Shown: positions 22,971 through 33,929 of the stretch, one piece after another
How positions within the stretch are numbered: position 1 is the first letter of the stretch
How the letters are laid out: every line of letters starts with the position of its first letter
Source of the DNA: Metellina segmentata
Taxonomy: Eukaryota; Arthropoda; Arachnida; Araneae; Tetragnathidae
DNA length: 64,000 nucleotides
Assembly: GCA_947359465.1 (NCBI GenBank)
Contig: OX375876.1
Location: 68,764,998 to 68,828,997 of the forward strand
Reading direction: 5' to 3'
Position numbers and translations under genes: made by a program
The notes under the pieces: generated by a model
Told to the model about the DNA's origin: nothing
Seen by the model: the letters and a program-made list of their open reading frames with translations, nothing else
The model's database searches: none

Positions 22971-22974
22971 CAAA

Positions 22975-24239
22975 GCCTCGTATATAGAATTAAATTGACA
23001 TTTATTAGAACTGTAAATCTTTTAGTTTCAGACATATAAAGAAGTAGTCTCAAACAATACCTTCATGGATCAGAGCAATGCCTCTTATATATAAGGCCAA
23101 AGTACCAGTTTCGCGACGTAGCCCAACTTGGGCCATGTAGAAACAGCTCAGAGGATACCCAACTAACCATTTGAGTCTTGTACAATATACATCACTAAAT
23201 ATTGACCTTTGCGCTAGGTAAGTCTCAACTTACTTTAAACCTACTACTGCATCTTTATATATTTTTACTAAAAGATACAAAGAGGGTTTACTTATTAATA
23301 CTTAAGTAGAAATATGTATTTCAATCCTTCATATTTTTTGCAAAAGGAATATTTGTTGCTTAAATAAGTGGCACTTTTGCTGCTAAGCAAGGCTAGTAAA
23401 AATAGGTATACCTACCGGTAAATAGCAGGTTTTTGTAGAATCCCAGACATAATTTTTCAATAAACTCTACTGTAATTGAAGATTACACTTCTACAAATTA
23501 CTTTTAAAAAGGGATTTTTCTTAGCCACTATCTGTAAAAAAGTACACTGAAATCTATAGTAGGGAATTTTTCTTTATATTTCAGAATAAAGAGTTATTCA
23601 TTTTTTTTTTAATATTTTTTTTGTAAAACCCTACATTACAACAAATATTATTAGAGCTAATTAAATTTGACTTGGTGATATCAGCTGATTAAAGAGCAAA
23701 GTATATTAAATTTTTTATATAACATTTCAAACGTGAAATTTCAGCAAGTTTTAATCTGTGTTTTGGAAACTTAGATCTACATATAATAAATTGGATAGTG
23801 TGTATTTTAGTGAATATATTAACTAATACAAAAAAGTTTTCTATTTTAATTAGCATGAAACAGAAAAAGTCTTCTGATACATAAATATAAAGAAACTTGA
23901 AAAGAAATTAGTAAATTAAAATATAAAACACAGTTTCAAATAAATTGTTTATTGGTTTTTACACAAGCAAAATATAATGCAGAAACTGCATTTCAAATCA
24001 ATTACTGTAACATTTAAATAATGGCTCATAGATGAATACGAATAATTTATATAAAACGACTAAATGATTTTATATACGTACACATCACTCTTTATATACA
24101 CGATTAAGTATAATTATATACAAATGCATATTCATAACTCAAAATTATTTTATTGAGAAATTGAATAATTATTTTTGCAACGTTTGAAGTTTGCGCTTTT
24201 TTCTCAAATAAGTTGCACTTTCTCTCTCTTTTTGCTTAA
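22975..24239. other. AT-rich stretch, nothing recognised
   Basis: Very AT-rich from about 23560 to 24230. No coding frames, tandem arrays or inverted ends that I can support. Confidence 0.5.
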
Positions 24240-24968
24240 TCAAGTTATCGTTTTATTTTTGCAGAAATTTTTTAATAATAGATTTGAAGCAGACCAAAGT
24301 ATGCATTTCATTATATTTTCCCCTAAGTGATTACAAGGACAACCATCTGTGAATATTTCATTGGAACACAAAATTCTTAATGTTAAACGGACAAAAACAG
24401 AACGTTGGTTATTCATTTTTAAGAATCCAGTTTGTTTTGACTGTGTAACTAACTTATCAATAATTATGTAAGTATATAAAGTTATATTTATTATATCCTC
24501 ACATGGATACTTTAACTGTCCTCGGTCCAGGTTTTTAATTAATTTAAATCTATCATCAATTTCCAAATCATCGTCCATTAAAATTATATTTCTGCAGAAA
24601 GAACAATTTTTGATTCTCTTGAGAGCTATATGACAACAATAACCTGCTACATAAGTTAAAAAAAGACTCATAGTTTGATAATTTGTTAAATCTTCAACTG
24701 TAATTTACAGCATTTTTTCTAAGTGGTCAATGTCACACCAACAAATGTGTTCCTGTAATTGACTAACTTACTAATCATATTGTGGTTCTCTCATTAAAAT
24801 ACTTGATAGACTCTGTACTCTTAACTTATTTTCAGTCTCAGAAACTTGTGTTATAGAAATATTATAATTTGAACCTGCTAATCGCCTATATTTCCCAAAG
24901 CGATCTTCTAACACATCTGTTTGAAGCTTACCTGTTAAAATATACTCATGCATTAATTCTTGAATACA
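24240..24968 (-). pseudogene. C-terminal remnant of a P-element/THAP-type transposase
   Basis: The minus strand reads from about 24968: ELMHEYILTGKLQTDVLEDR, FGKYRRLAGSNYNISITQVS, ETENKLRVQSLSSIL, stop at 24771. It then resumes from 24671: LFLTYVAGYCCHIALKRIKN, CSFCRNIILMDDDLEID, and so on to 24240. The order T-G-x-L-Q-x-D-x-L-E-D-R-F-G followed by an A-G-Y and CxxC region resembles the C-terminal part of P-like transposases and THAP9-like relatives. The call rests on motif memory only. Everything N-terminal is missing; a Tc1 3' end abuts at 24969. A gap of about 100 bp between the pieces may be a degraded intron or insert. Confidence 0.5.
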
Positions 24969-25270
24969 ATATCTACCAGATTACATCTCCAGCTGCCACA
25001 CCAGATCAACTTTGGCAACGTGTGGAAGCTGCTTGGTCTGCTGTACCCCAAGAACACATCCGAAGTCTCTTTGAATCAATGCCGAGGCGTGTGGCATCGG
25101 TGATCTCCAACAATGGCGGCTACCTGGCTACTGATTTTGGCAGGAACCGCACTTCACAGAAGTCTATAAATTTAATCATTTGATACTTGGTCAACGTGTT
25201 ATCTACAAAATAAATTTTGTTGTGATATCTCTTGTCTTTCTTGGTGTTGCAATTTGGGTGGCCAGCAGTG
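24969..25270 (+). mobile_element. Tc1-like transposon, 3' end only
   Basis: The plus strand encodes a Tc1 transposase tail: SPAATPDQLWQRVEAAWSAV, PQEHIRSLFESMPRRVASVI, SNNGGYLATDF. After it comes a terminal inverted-repeat half, TTCTTGGTGTTGCAATTTGG then GTGGCCAGCAGTG ending at 25270, followed by TA. The catalytic DDE part and the 5' terminal repeat are absent; the left border cuts into the P-like fragment. Either a truncated insertion or a deletion joined the two. Confidence 0.88.
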
Positions 25271-25303
25271 TATTTAATTATAAATTTGTTTATAACTACC
25301 AGA

Positions 25304-25506
25304 TGTGTGGCCCACCAGATGGCAGTACCCATCCCTGTATTTGTTTACTTTGTGGGAGTTAGCGTCCCTGGAGAGCATCGGGTGGTTGAGTGTCCCACAC
25401 CAGCTCTGGAGTTTTAATGTGAAATAAAGATTAAACTGGTAATCTCTATTTGTGAGTTATTGAATACTTATCCAAAAGGACTGTCGGCACAAACCCAGAC
25501 CAACCA
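25304..25506 (+). repeat. 5' LTR of the BEL/Pao element
   Basis: Begins TGTGTGGCCCACCAGATGGC and ends CAGACCAACCA. Contains AATAAAG (polyadenylation-like) at about 25421-25427. It lacks 14 bp (ACGGGGTATTTGTT-type) present in the 3' LTR. The leader continues TATGGTCCTAGCAGCCGGAG, wording common at the start of BEL/Pao leaders. Confidence 0.9.
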
Positions 25507-25598
25507 TATGGTCCTAGCAGCCGGAGAAAGTTTGTTGTGCAAACATTGAAGTCAGAGGTATGTGCCATTTTCTTTTGGATTGAAGTAAAAAGTGAAAC

Positions 25599-26440
25599 AT
25601 GTTTAAAGGGGAGAAGAAAGAAGATTTGCGATTGATCGCCAGTGAGTTAGGTGAATCAATTAATGACTCTATGACAATGCTGACTCTAAATAAATTGATT
25701 TCCAACAATTCGGCTTACATTGAAAAGCCTGATATGATCGAAGGTATTGCAAACTCGATCATAGAAGGCAGGAAGTCGGAAGAGAAAAGTCAACTTGAAT
25801 TGGAACAATTAAAATTAGCAAGAGTGAATGCGGAATTAGAGAGCTAGCCCGAATGCGAGCAGATGCAAAAAACAGTGTTAGTAATGGATCCCAGGATGTA
25901 GATAAATGCGATTCCCTCGATAGCTTGATTAAAAGTATTCGTACCTTAACAATCAAAATCCCAAGTAGACCAGAGGGATGGGGGTTCTTTTTTAATTCTT
26001 TAGAGCGAGCCTTTAATACAAAAAATGTTCCTGAGAAATTTAAGGCTAAAATTCTTTTAAACTCGTTAGGAGAAAAAGCCTCTAATGTAATTATTTACAT
26101 TTCGGATAATGAGTTGAATGACTATTCTAAAATCAAATCCATAGTGTTAAGGGAATGTGAACCCACCCCTCAGGCGTCTTTGGAAAATTTTAGGAAGACA
26201 AACCTTCTTTCGAACGAAACTTACATTCAATTCACGTCAAGATTAACTAGTAGTTGGGTTTACTACCTAAAACTGAGAAAGGTTGATACATTTGAATCTT
26301 TAAACCAGCTCATTGTTTCTGATAGGATTTTTCAAAATTTAGATAAAGAGACAGCGTCTCACATCAGTGTGAGACAAATGGGCAATTGGTTTACTCCTAC
26401 GGAGTAGGGCAGAGAAGTAGATTTATATTTTACATCGCGC
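25599..26440 (+). pseudogene. gag: BEL/Pao gag, N-terminal part
   Basis: Met at 25599 opens MFKGEKKEDLRLIASELGES, a helical N-terminus with an E/K-rich coiled-coil-like segment (KSEEKSQLELEQLKLARVNA). The frame stops at 25847 and continues one frame over from about 25850 (RMRADAKNSVSNGSQDVDKC). The middle has IPSRPEGWGFFFNSLERAFN and LRECEPTPQASLENFRKTNL, typical of the Gag region preceding the zinc knuckles, up to QMGNWFTPTE and a stop at 26405. It would form the retrotransposon core particle in the cytoplasm. One frameshift and at least one stop inactivate it. Confidence 0.85.
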
Positions 26441-26524
26441 GGGAAACCCCACGACTGTTCAAATGTTAATAATAAAAATAATCATTCTAAAAGTGTGTCA
26501 AAAGTGTTTTTATCTGATTTAAAG

Positions 26525-26760
26525 AGTTCCAAATGTGCATTTTGTAATCAAAATAATCATGCTATCTTTAAATGCTCTGGTATGTTATAATCTGGCTGGT
26601 TATTTAGAATTATCTATAAGAGAGAGATTAGAGTTTGTAAAAAAAGAATAACCTTTGTTTTAAGTGTCTTCAACACCACAAGGTTCAAAATTGTTGGTCT
26701 AATTATTCTTGCTATAAATGTAAGAAAAATCACCACATATCGTTACACTTTAACTCTGAG
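26525..26760 (+). pseudogene. BEL/Pao Gag zinc knuckles
   Basis: Reading the best frame gives CAFCNQNNHAIFKC (CX2CX4HX4C), then CFKCLQHHKVQNC (CX2CX3HX4C) and CYKCKKNHH, a third partial knuckle. Stops interrupt between the knuckles. These bind genomic RNA in the particle. Confidence 0.8.
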
Positions 26761-26769
26761 CAAACTCAA

Positions 26770-27579
26770 GTGGAGTCTGACTATAAAAATTCTCATATTT
26801 CAAACCGCAACCAGAGAAGTTACAACACGACTCAATTCCCATCTGTAGCAGCTGCAGAGTTTGTCCCAAGTCAAAATAGTGACGAAAAAATATTTGCTGG
26901 TACTAGTTACGTTGGAGACATCAGTCAGACAGTGCTGTTATCCACTGCACTTTGTTATTTAAAAGATGAATATGGAAATAAATTTCCAGTTAGGGCGCTT
27001 TTAGATGTGGGATCAATGAGTCATTTTGTCACTTCAAGCTGTGTGGAAAGATTAGGTTTAAAAAAGGATAAGATCAACATTGTGGTATCTGGATTAAGTG
27101 ATACAAATATGACTATTAATTCTAAAATTTCAACTCGGGTATTAAATGAGTAGGAGAGTTATAAACGAGATTTGGATTTTCTGGTTGTTAAGAAAATTAG
27201 AAATGTGACACCTGCTAAACTCCTTAAAATTAATTGCATAGGTATGAATAATGTAGAGTTAGCAGATGAGAGATTCAATGTACCAGGTCGAATTGACTTA
27301 TTACTTGTAGCAGAGATTTATTACGAGTTGTTGAAACCGGGACAAATATATCCCCCAGATTCTAAATTGGTACTTCAAAATACTGTTTTTGGGTATGTGA
27401 TTGGAGGTAGTGTTTCAGTTACGCATGCTAGAGGCTTACATTGTGGTCTATTAAGAGATGAAAGTAACTTAGATGAGGTTATGTCAAAATTTTGGGCGAT
27501 AGAGAATATTGATAAGGAAATTCCTAAAAGTAAGGAAACTTTAATTTGCAATGATCATTTCAAGAAAAACCCATTTTAG
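26770..27579 (+). pseudogene. BEL/Pao aspartic protease region
   Basis: One frame from 26770 to 27579 with a single in-frame TAG at 27151. The active-site segment reads FPVRALLDVGSMSHFVTSSC, where Asp is followed by Val-Gly instead of the usual Ser/Thr-Gly. Downstream, GRIDLLLVAEIYYELLKPGQ and NTVFGYVIGG are the conserved second half of the Pao-type peptidase region. It would cleave Gag-Pol during maturation. The D-V-G triad is atypical; with the internal stop, activity is unlikely. Confidence 0.85.
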
Positions 27580-29024
27580 AGATGAAACGGGACGATATAT
27601 CGTTAAAAAGCCGTTAAAAGATGATCCAATAATTTTGTGAAAATCTAAAGATATTGCAATTAAAAGGTTAAATTCATTATGGAATCGCCTTGGGAGGGAT
27701 AGCAATTATCTAAAATTATATAGAGATTTTTTTAATGAATACGAGGAAATGGGGCACATGAACGAGATAGGCAATTTTAAGGAGCAAGAGGGGACGTATT
27801 ACATTCCTCATCTTGGGGTCTATAGGCCAGAGAAAACTACCAGTCGCCTTCGTGTCGTTTTCAATGCAAGTAGCTTGACGACGAAGGAAAATTCGTTGAA
27901 CTCTCTCCAATACAGCGGAGGTGTCATTCAGGACGATCTCTTCTCAATAATGGTTAGGTTCCGAAAACATCCCTTTGCGTTCACAGCTGATATTGAGAAG
28001 ATGTTCCGTATGATTTGGATACACCCTAGCCAAAGAAAACTCCAACGAATTTTGTGGGAAAATGATTACAATGCCCCAATCAGAACTTACGAATTGAATA
28101 CAGTCACATGGCGCGGTTAGTTCTCCAAACCTGGCAACACAAACATTGCAGCAATTAGCTTTAGACGAAGCAGAGAACTTCCCCCTAGCAGTGCCTATAC
28201 TCATGAACGACTTCTACATGGATGATGTACTGTCAGGCGCAGAGACACTGAGTGCTGCTAAGGATATTCAGCATCAACTTTCCGAGATTTTAGGAAAAGC
28301 TGGCATGAAACTCCACAAACGGTGTTCCAGCGATCGAGATCTTTTGTTCCATGAAGATGGAGAGTTTTCCTTCAACTTACCTGACGAAGTTAAGACTTTA
28401 GGCGTCTCATGGAACCCAAGAACTGATTCATTCTCTTTTAAAGTCAAAATAAGTGATGACAGTTGTACCAAGCGTTCGGTACTGGCTACGATAGCTCGTA
28501 TTTTTGACCCCCTGGGACTTTTTGGACCTGTAATATCAAAAGCCAAGATTTTTGTACAGAAATTGTGGCTTCTAAAAATAGGTTGGGACGACGTTCTTCC
28601 CGAGAAAGAAGAGAAGATCTGGAGGAAAATAGTCCAGTCGCTATCATTAGTCAACAATTTAGAAGTTAGCAGGTGTATACTTCTGAAAGATGCGGTAACT
28701 ATAGAACATGGATTCTCTGATGCCTCAGAGAGCTGTTATGGATGCATGGTATATCTTAAAACCATCAGTTCATCTGAAGAAATCGCAGTTAGATTGATTG
28801 CCAGCAAGTCACGTGTTGCCCCCATTAGGCGTACAACAATTCCTCGCCTTGAATTCTGTGGTGCAGTGTTGCTCGCCAAGTTAGTGACACGTATTCTTAC
28901 TTCAATGAAGCTAGAAGTAAAGAACATATATTTGTGGTCTGATTCAACTATAGTCTTGGCTTGGATTCGTACAGAGACGCTAAGCCTCAAGACTTTCGTT
29001 GCAAATCGAGTAGCAGCTATCTAG
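27580..29024 (+). pseudogene. pol: BEL/Pao reverse transcriptase and RNase H
   Basis: After a frame change near 27570, FRDETGRYIVKKPLK leads in. RT blocks follow: TSRLRVVFNASSLTTKENSL, FTADIEKMFRMIWIHPSQRK (first catalytic Asp), frameshift near 28113-28122, then NDFYMDDVLSGAET with the YMDD catalytic pair (about 28206-28247). A connection follows (SVLATIARIFDPLGLFGPVI), then RNase H: HGFSDASESCYGCMVYLK, TIPRLEFCGAVLLAKLV, YLWSDSTIVLAWI. These keep acidic catalytic positions. A TAG at 29022-29024 ends the frame where relatives continue. The enzyme would copy element RNA into DNA in cytoplasmic particles. Confidence 0.93.
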
Positions 29025-30719
29025 GAGATGTCGTCAGCTGATCAGTGGCATCACGTTTCTTCAGCCGACAATCCAGCGGACCTGATTTCACGAGGCTTGG
29101 AACCGGAAAAAATTATTCATAATGACCTCTGGTGGAGTGGTCCTAGGTATTTACACAATGACACAATTCCTTGTGATTACAAAACAATTCCTGGTGATTG
29201 CAACGAACACTATATATCTGAACTAAAAACTGATAAGGTTATTGAGAATTGTTTAATTAATGCAACAATTTCTAGTACAGTTTTTGATCACTTGTTAAAT
29301 GTTAGTAGCAGATATAGTAATATAGTTCGAGTATTAAGCTATGTTTTCAGATTCACTTCTAATGCAAGGCGTCCAGATCAGAAGAGGACAGGTCCTCTAA
29401 ATGTGGAAGAAATCCAGCATGCAGAGGCATTACTGGTCAAGGAGTGTCAAGGCCAATATTTCTCGAAGGAAATAAGGGACATTAAGGTTAAAGGTGAGGT
29501 GGAGAAAGGTAGTAAGATAAAAAACTTTTTATCAAATTTAAAATTTGATAAAAAGTTTCCCTTGTTGTTACCCTCAAATAATAAGCTAACATGTATAATT
29601 GTAAATCATTATCATAAGGTTAATTTCCATTGTGGTCCACAGTCATTACTATATAATGTTCGTAACAAGTTTTGGACATTAAATGGTCGAAATATTAGTA
29701 AGAAAATTGTCCACGAGTGTGTTACTTGTTTTAAAAGCAAGCCAATTCCAGCACAACAAATAATGGGTGATCTTCCTAAAGAAAGAATCACTGTAGATTT
29801 TACATTTAATTCTACTGGTGTTGATTTTTGTGGACCTTTCTGGATTAAGTATAAAAACCAAAGGAAAGGTACCTTACAAAAAATTTATGTATGTATCTTT
29901 GTATGTATGGTTACAAAGGCGGTTCATTTGGACCTAGTAACAGACTTAACGTCTGCAGCTTTTATTGCTACATTGAAAAGATTCTTTGCACGAAGAGGTA
30001 AAAGTTAAAAACTCTTAAGTGACAATGCCACAAACTTTACAGGTGCAAACTCTGAGTTAAAAAAGCTGATGAAGTTGGTAACTGAACCAAGTGAGGATTT
30101 GGCAGGATACCTTACTTCCGAAACAATTGAATGGAAATTTCTTCCGCCCAGAGCTCCCAATTTCGGAGGAATTTAGGAAAGCGGTGTGAAAAGCTTTAAA
30201 TTTCATTTTAAGCGTGTTATAGGCAAAACTCAATTGACATTTGAGCAGTTCCTAACAGTAACTACCCAAATTGAAGGAATTTTTAATTCCCGCCCATTGA
30301 CACCCTTAACGTCTGACATTGACGACTTAGAAGTTTTGACCCCAGGTCATTTTTTGATTGGTAGGCCAATCAATTCTTTAATAGAGCCGAATCAAACTGA
30401 TATGAATGACAATAGATTAAAATTATGGCAAAGAGTGACCAAATTCGTACAGCTGATTTGGAAACAGTGGAGCAACACTTATTTGAGCCACCTACAAAAT
30501 AGGTCAAAATGGATAGTCGTTAAAGATAATCTAAAGGTTGGAGAAATGGTCTTGATCAAAGAAGATAACGTGCCCACTGCAAATTGGATACTTGGTAGAA
30601 TATCTGAGGTACTTTACGGTAAGGATGGAAAATTACGTCTTTGCAATGTAAAAACTAAATCGGGCTTCTTTAAAAGACCAATATCTAAACTTTGCTTATT
30701 GCCTATAAATGTTGAGTAA
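29025..30719 (+). pseudogene. BEL/Pao integrase
   Basis: Same frame as RNase H. DNPADLISRGLEPEK opens the linker; an HHCC zinc-binding domain follows (HYHKVNFHCGPQSLLYNVRN, then VHECVTCFKSKP). The catalytic core has STGVDFCGPFWIKY (first Asp), KAVHLDLVTDLTSAAFIATL, an in-frame TAA at 30006, SDNATNFTGANSELKK (second Asp), PNFGGI-stop-ESGVKSFK (the TAG near 30175 replaces a usual Trp just before the catalytic Glu), and LTPGHFLIGRPI. The C-terminus to 30719 ends FKRPISKLCLLPI. It would insert the DNA copy into the genome; two stops inactivate it. Confidence 0.92.
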
Positions 30720-31014
30720 ATGCAATTATTATGAGTTAAATTCTAATATTATTTCATTATTGATTGGTGATTTGTATGTGAGTAATTTTTGATATTCAAG
30801 TGTATTTACAGTCCATTTTAATTATTTAATGATTATTGTATCTTTAAAAGACCAATATCTAAACTTTGCTTATTGCCTATAAATGTTGAGTAAATGCAAT
30901 TATTATGAGTTAAATTCTAATATTATTTCATTATTGATTGGTGATTTGTATGTGAGTAATTTTTGATATTCAAGTGTATTTACAGTCCATTTTAATTATT
31001 TAATGATTATTGTA
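30667..31014. repeat. perfect 174-bp tandem duplication
   Basis: 30667-30840 and 30841-31014 appear identical by direct reading, starting TCTTTAAAAGACCAATATCT and ending AATGATTATTGTA. The unit covers the last integrase codons, the stop and the 3' untranslated region. Absence of differences means it is much younger than the mutations elsewhere in the element, or was present in the copied RNA. Confidence 0.95.
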
Positions 31015-31127
31015 TTAATGTCTGATTCATGAGTTTTTATTGTGAGAATATTATGTTGGAATATAATTTAATATTGTTTAATTATATTAAGAGATCATTG
31101 AATCGGTACATTCAACGCCGGGCGGTA

Positions 31128-31343
31128 TGTTGTGGCCCACCAGATGGCAGTACCCATCCCTGTACGGGGTATTTGTTATTTGTTTACTTTGTGGGAGTTA
31201 GCGTCCCTGGAGAGCCTCGGGTGGTTGAGTGTCCCACTCCAGCTCTGGAGTTTTAATGTGAAATAAAGATTAAACTGGTAATCTATTTGTGAGTTATTGA
31301 ATACTTATTCAAAAGGACTGTCAGCACAAACCCAGACCAACCA
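31128..31343 (+). repeat. 3' LTR of the BEL/Pao element
   Basis: Begins TGTTGTGGCCCACCAGATGG and ends AGACCAACCA. It carries the longer CCCTGTACGGGGTATTTGTT segment absent from the 5' LTR. Otherwise closely similar to 25304-25506. Confidence 0.92.
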
Positions 31344-32408
31344 AGACTATCGTTGAAGTCGGGACTGCTCAACGTACGTCAGAATTAAGAGCACAGTTCG
31401 CGAATTTAAACTCTCGAGCTGTTTAACTTTCGCAATTATTAGAATTATCAGGCTTCGAAATTCGAACTCTGAACTCACTATAATAATAATTGAGATAAGA
31501 AGCAAGGATTCATTTACAATTCAAATTACTCATCAAACGAAAGTCCGTCAGTTGACAAATTTCACAACTCAAAAACGCATCTCATCCGCAGTAACAATCT
31601 CAAAAACTCAGCATTTCCTTCAGAATTAAATTAAAATCACAGTTTAAAACTATATCTCTTTGACATTTAATCTAATCGGTATTGAGCAATCATCTATCAT
31701 ATTTTAATTTGGAATTCATTCTGAAGAAATTTTACTGACAAAGTGCTTAAATCGTATTCGGTAAGCAAGCCAACTAACGTCAAGATTTGAATGCGTACAG
31801 CAAACACGTTATTGCAGAAACATTACCATCTCCGAAATTTAGCTTGATAGAAAACAGCTCCTTACCATGACTTGATCATTTTCACAAACCTCAACAAAAT
31901 CTGTCAATGCCAGTAAAACTAGAATATCTGCCAATGCTGGGGGAGGTTATGGCAGTGTCTCAACCTCACATCAGACGTCACTAACTGATAGGCACCTTTT
32001 TGTAGAATTATTAATTCTGCTACAGCACGATCGAAGCCTTGATCCTAAAGTGAAAGCTCAAAATGGGTATGAAATTTCCTTAATTGCGCGTTTTTATTGC
32101 AGATATGCTGGCGTATAGCAATACTAATAAAATTAATGACTTTACGACTTATTGGTGAACGGTTCGACTACCAAGCCTTGGGTGACCTATGCCTTCCATG
32201 ATTCTCCCTGCTGGTTCCAGAAATACAACTATCACTGCATAGCTGATTCCCCAGGTGCAGTATCATATTCAGTGTTCTGCAACACAACTCCAAGCAATTT
32301 CAATTGTTCTGTGGACATTTTGTCCGAATTTTGAAAACCAGTAAAATTAAAAACAGACGTAAAGCACAATTGATGATGATGTCGTGTCTATGGATTGCCA
32401 AAAAAGTC
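31344..32408. other. unassigned flank and probable LINE 3' region
   Basis: 31344-32300 has no gene I recognise. Between about 32330 and 32408, just past the LINE stop codon on the minus strand, the text CATCATCATCAATTG could be the LINE 3' untranslated end. Weak support. Confidence 0.35.
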
Positions 32409-33374
32409 TCAAATATTGTCAAAGGTCCGAAGGACCGCAGCTGCCAGTTTCGGTGCCTCAGAACTGTATAGGGTATCCCATAGCAGATCTCTATCTGGTA
32501 ACAAGCCGAGTTTCAAGATCTCTGCAGTAATTTTTGGACATTCAAAGATGTGTTTTGGTGTGAGTTGGATCTCTGGGCAGTTCTTGCAGTATGGATAGGT
32601 CCTTGTCCCGTCAGGAAGTATTTTCATTCCCTTATAATTATCCGTTCTTAGTCGAGCAAGTGTGGTCGTTATGTCTCTAGGGAAGTCGAAGTCGGTTATC
32701 AAAGGTTTCTTTGAGGGTTGGTTTAAAAGTCTGCATCTGGCCACTGCATTCGCATCTGCAAGCGTGATGGTGGAAAGAGGTTGATCAAGATTTCGTGCCT
32801 CTTTGGCCAGGGCGTCCGCACACTCATTCCCCTCGATGCCTACATGTGCGGGTATCCACTGCAACACACAAGATTTCCCTTTGCAATGCATCCGATCGAG
32901 CAAATTGCTTATAGTGGAGGCAATGTTTGTCTCTCCGTTTCTGATGGCCTCTAGGGCTGATTTAGAGTCTGAGAAGACAACCAGTCCCTCAGCAAGATCC
33001 ATAGCTTGAGAATTAGTCAAGTAAAAGGTTAAGGCTTCTTTGATAGACACGAGTTCGCTGGTGAAATTAGAGGAAATCAATCCTGTGTTAATTTTAAGAA
33101 TGAATTTTTCACCGCTTGGAAGAATAAAAAGGATTCCTGCTCCTCCTCTATTGAGGGATTTGTCTGAAGAACCATCAGTAAAAGCAATAGCTAGGTTCTC
33201 CCGGGAAATCTTTTCTATGGTTTCAAGACCCTTTTGTTTGAGTACAGTGGGATCTCCTTTTTTTAGAGCAGGGTTGGAACAGATTCAGATGAATAGACGT
33301 GTTTGCTGGTGGTGTTCTTGGAAAGAGAGGTTCCAGTAGGAAATCAAGGGATGAGTGTTCCAGTTGGGTCTGTC
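32409..33374 (-). pseudogene. LINE RNase H domain
   Basis: Beyond the SINE the reading resumes with QTQLEHSSLDFLLEPLF and reaches RNase H. Catalytic residues are visible in order: Asp in AIAFTDGSSDKSLNRGGAGI, Glu in SELVSIKEALTFYL, Asp in VVFSDSKSALEAI, and Asp in WIPAHVGIEGNECADALAKE. The tail has a C-x2-C-x-x-x-x-x-x-H pattern (YCKNCPEIQLTPKHIFECPK). From Met 33080 to the stop at 32409 the frame is intact for 223 codons. It degrades RNA in the RNA:DNA hybrid during retrotransposition. Without the rest of the polyprotein it is a relic. Confidence 0.9.
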
Positions 33375-33490
33375 GTGGTTCAAAATTACGAGGTGTTGTC
33401 CTTGTATCTTTCCCTTAAGGGACTGATCCCGGACCGTCGTCAATAGCCCGTTGTGTTGCTCTAGTACGACGTTAACTAAAATTACCATTA
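33375..33490 (+). mobile_element. 5'-truncated SINE inside the LINE
   Basis: 116 bp from GTGGTTCAAAATTACGAGG to GACGTTAACTAAAATTACC plus ATTA, the 3' part of the SINE family at 12718 and 16199. It is flanked by a perfect 15-bp duplication CCAGTTGGGTCTGTC (33360-33374 and 33491-33505), the signature of LINE-driven insertion. Confidence 0.93.
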
Positions 33491-33505
33491 CCAGTTGGGT
33501 CTGTC

Positions 33506-33929
33506 TTCTAATATCTCTATCTAACTGGAGAGTAGATGATCTCTTAAGCCTGGTTGAAGTTTTCCAGTTATTGAAAACTCTGGTAGAGATATGATCGTTG
33601 TTGTTGCAGCGGAGTCTATTTGTGAACTTGACAGTGGTGAGATTGCGTCTACTTTCCAGTGGTGGTAGACCACTTTCCTGTTCCGCCTTTTCGTTGTTGG
33701 TTGAGGAGACGGCACCGTTTATAATTTTTGAGGCCCTATGTTGCACAGAATCTATTTGTTGTTTAGTAGTAGTTGAAGCCGGATCCCAGATTGGGGTAGC
33801 ATACTCGAACACGGGTCTGATGACAGTGCAGTATGTGTTCTTCAGGGTTTGAGATCTAGATCCCCATGTAGTGCCACATAGTTTCCTGAGAATATTTAAT
33901 CTTCCAAGAGTTTTATTTGAAGTATGTTC
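33506..33929 (-). pseudogene. LINE reverse transcriptase C-terminal region
   Basis: Reads HTSNKTLGRLNILRKLCGTT, WGSRSQTLKNTYCTVIRPVF, EYATPIWDPASTTTKQQIDS, VQHRASKIINGA and SGLPPLESRRNLTTVKF, up to LDRDIRRQTQL where the SINE intervenes. This thumb-to-connector stretch (LR-x-L-x-G-x-x-WG, Y-x-x-x-I-x-P-x-x-x-Y) is standard in arthropod LINEs. The frame is open up to the insertion, so decay before the SINE arrived was slight. Confidence 0.85.

Larger units (their letters stand above)
25304..31343 (+). mobile_element. BEL/Pao LTR retrotransposon, complete but mutated
   Basis: Two LTRs (25304-25506, 31128-31343) enclose Gag, protease, reverse transcriptase, RNase H and integrase in the BEL/Pao order on the plus strand. 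The element is about 6.04 kb. The reading is broken by roughly four frameshifts and several in-frame stops, so it is dead. The LTRs differ mainly by a 14-bp indel and a 2-bp indel plus a few substitutions, which suggests moderate age. No target duplication is visible: CCAGA precedes and AGACT follows, so the ends may have been rearranged, or one LTR recombined with another copy. Confidence 0.93.
32409..33929 (-). mobile_element. 5'-truncated non-LTR retrotransposon (LINE) with RNase H
   Basis: The minus strand carries the end of a LINE polyprotein: the RT C-terminal region from 33929 down, then an RNase H domain ending at 32409. A SINE splits it at 33375-33490. The endonuclease and RT palm are missing, the usual result of incomplete target-primed reverse transcription. 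Presence of RNase H places it in the I/Jockey-related group; the clade is not settled. Confidence 0.88.
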
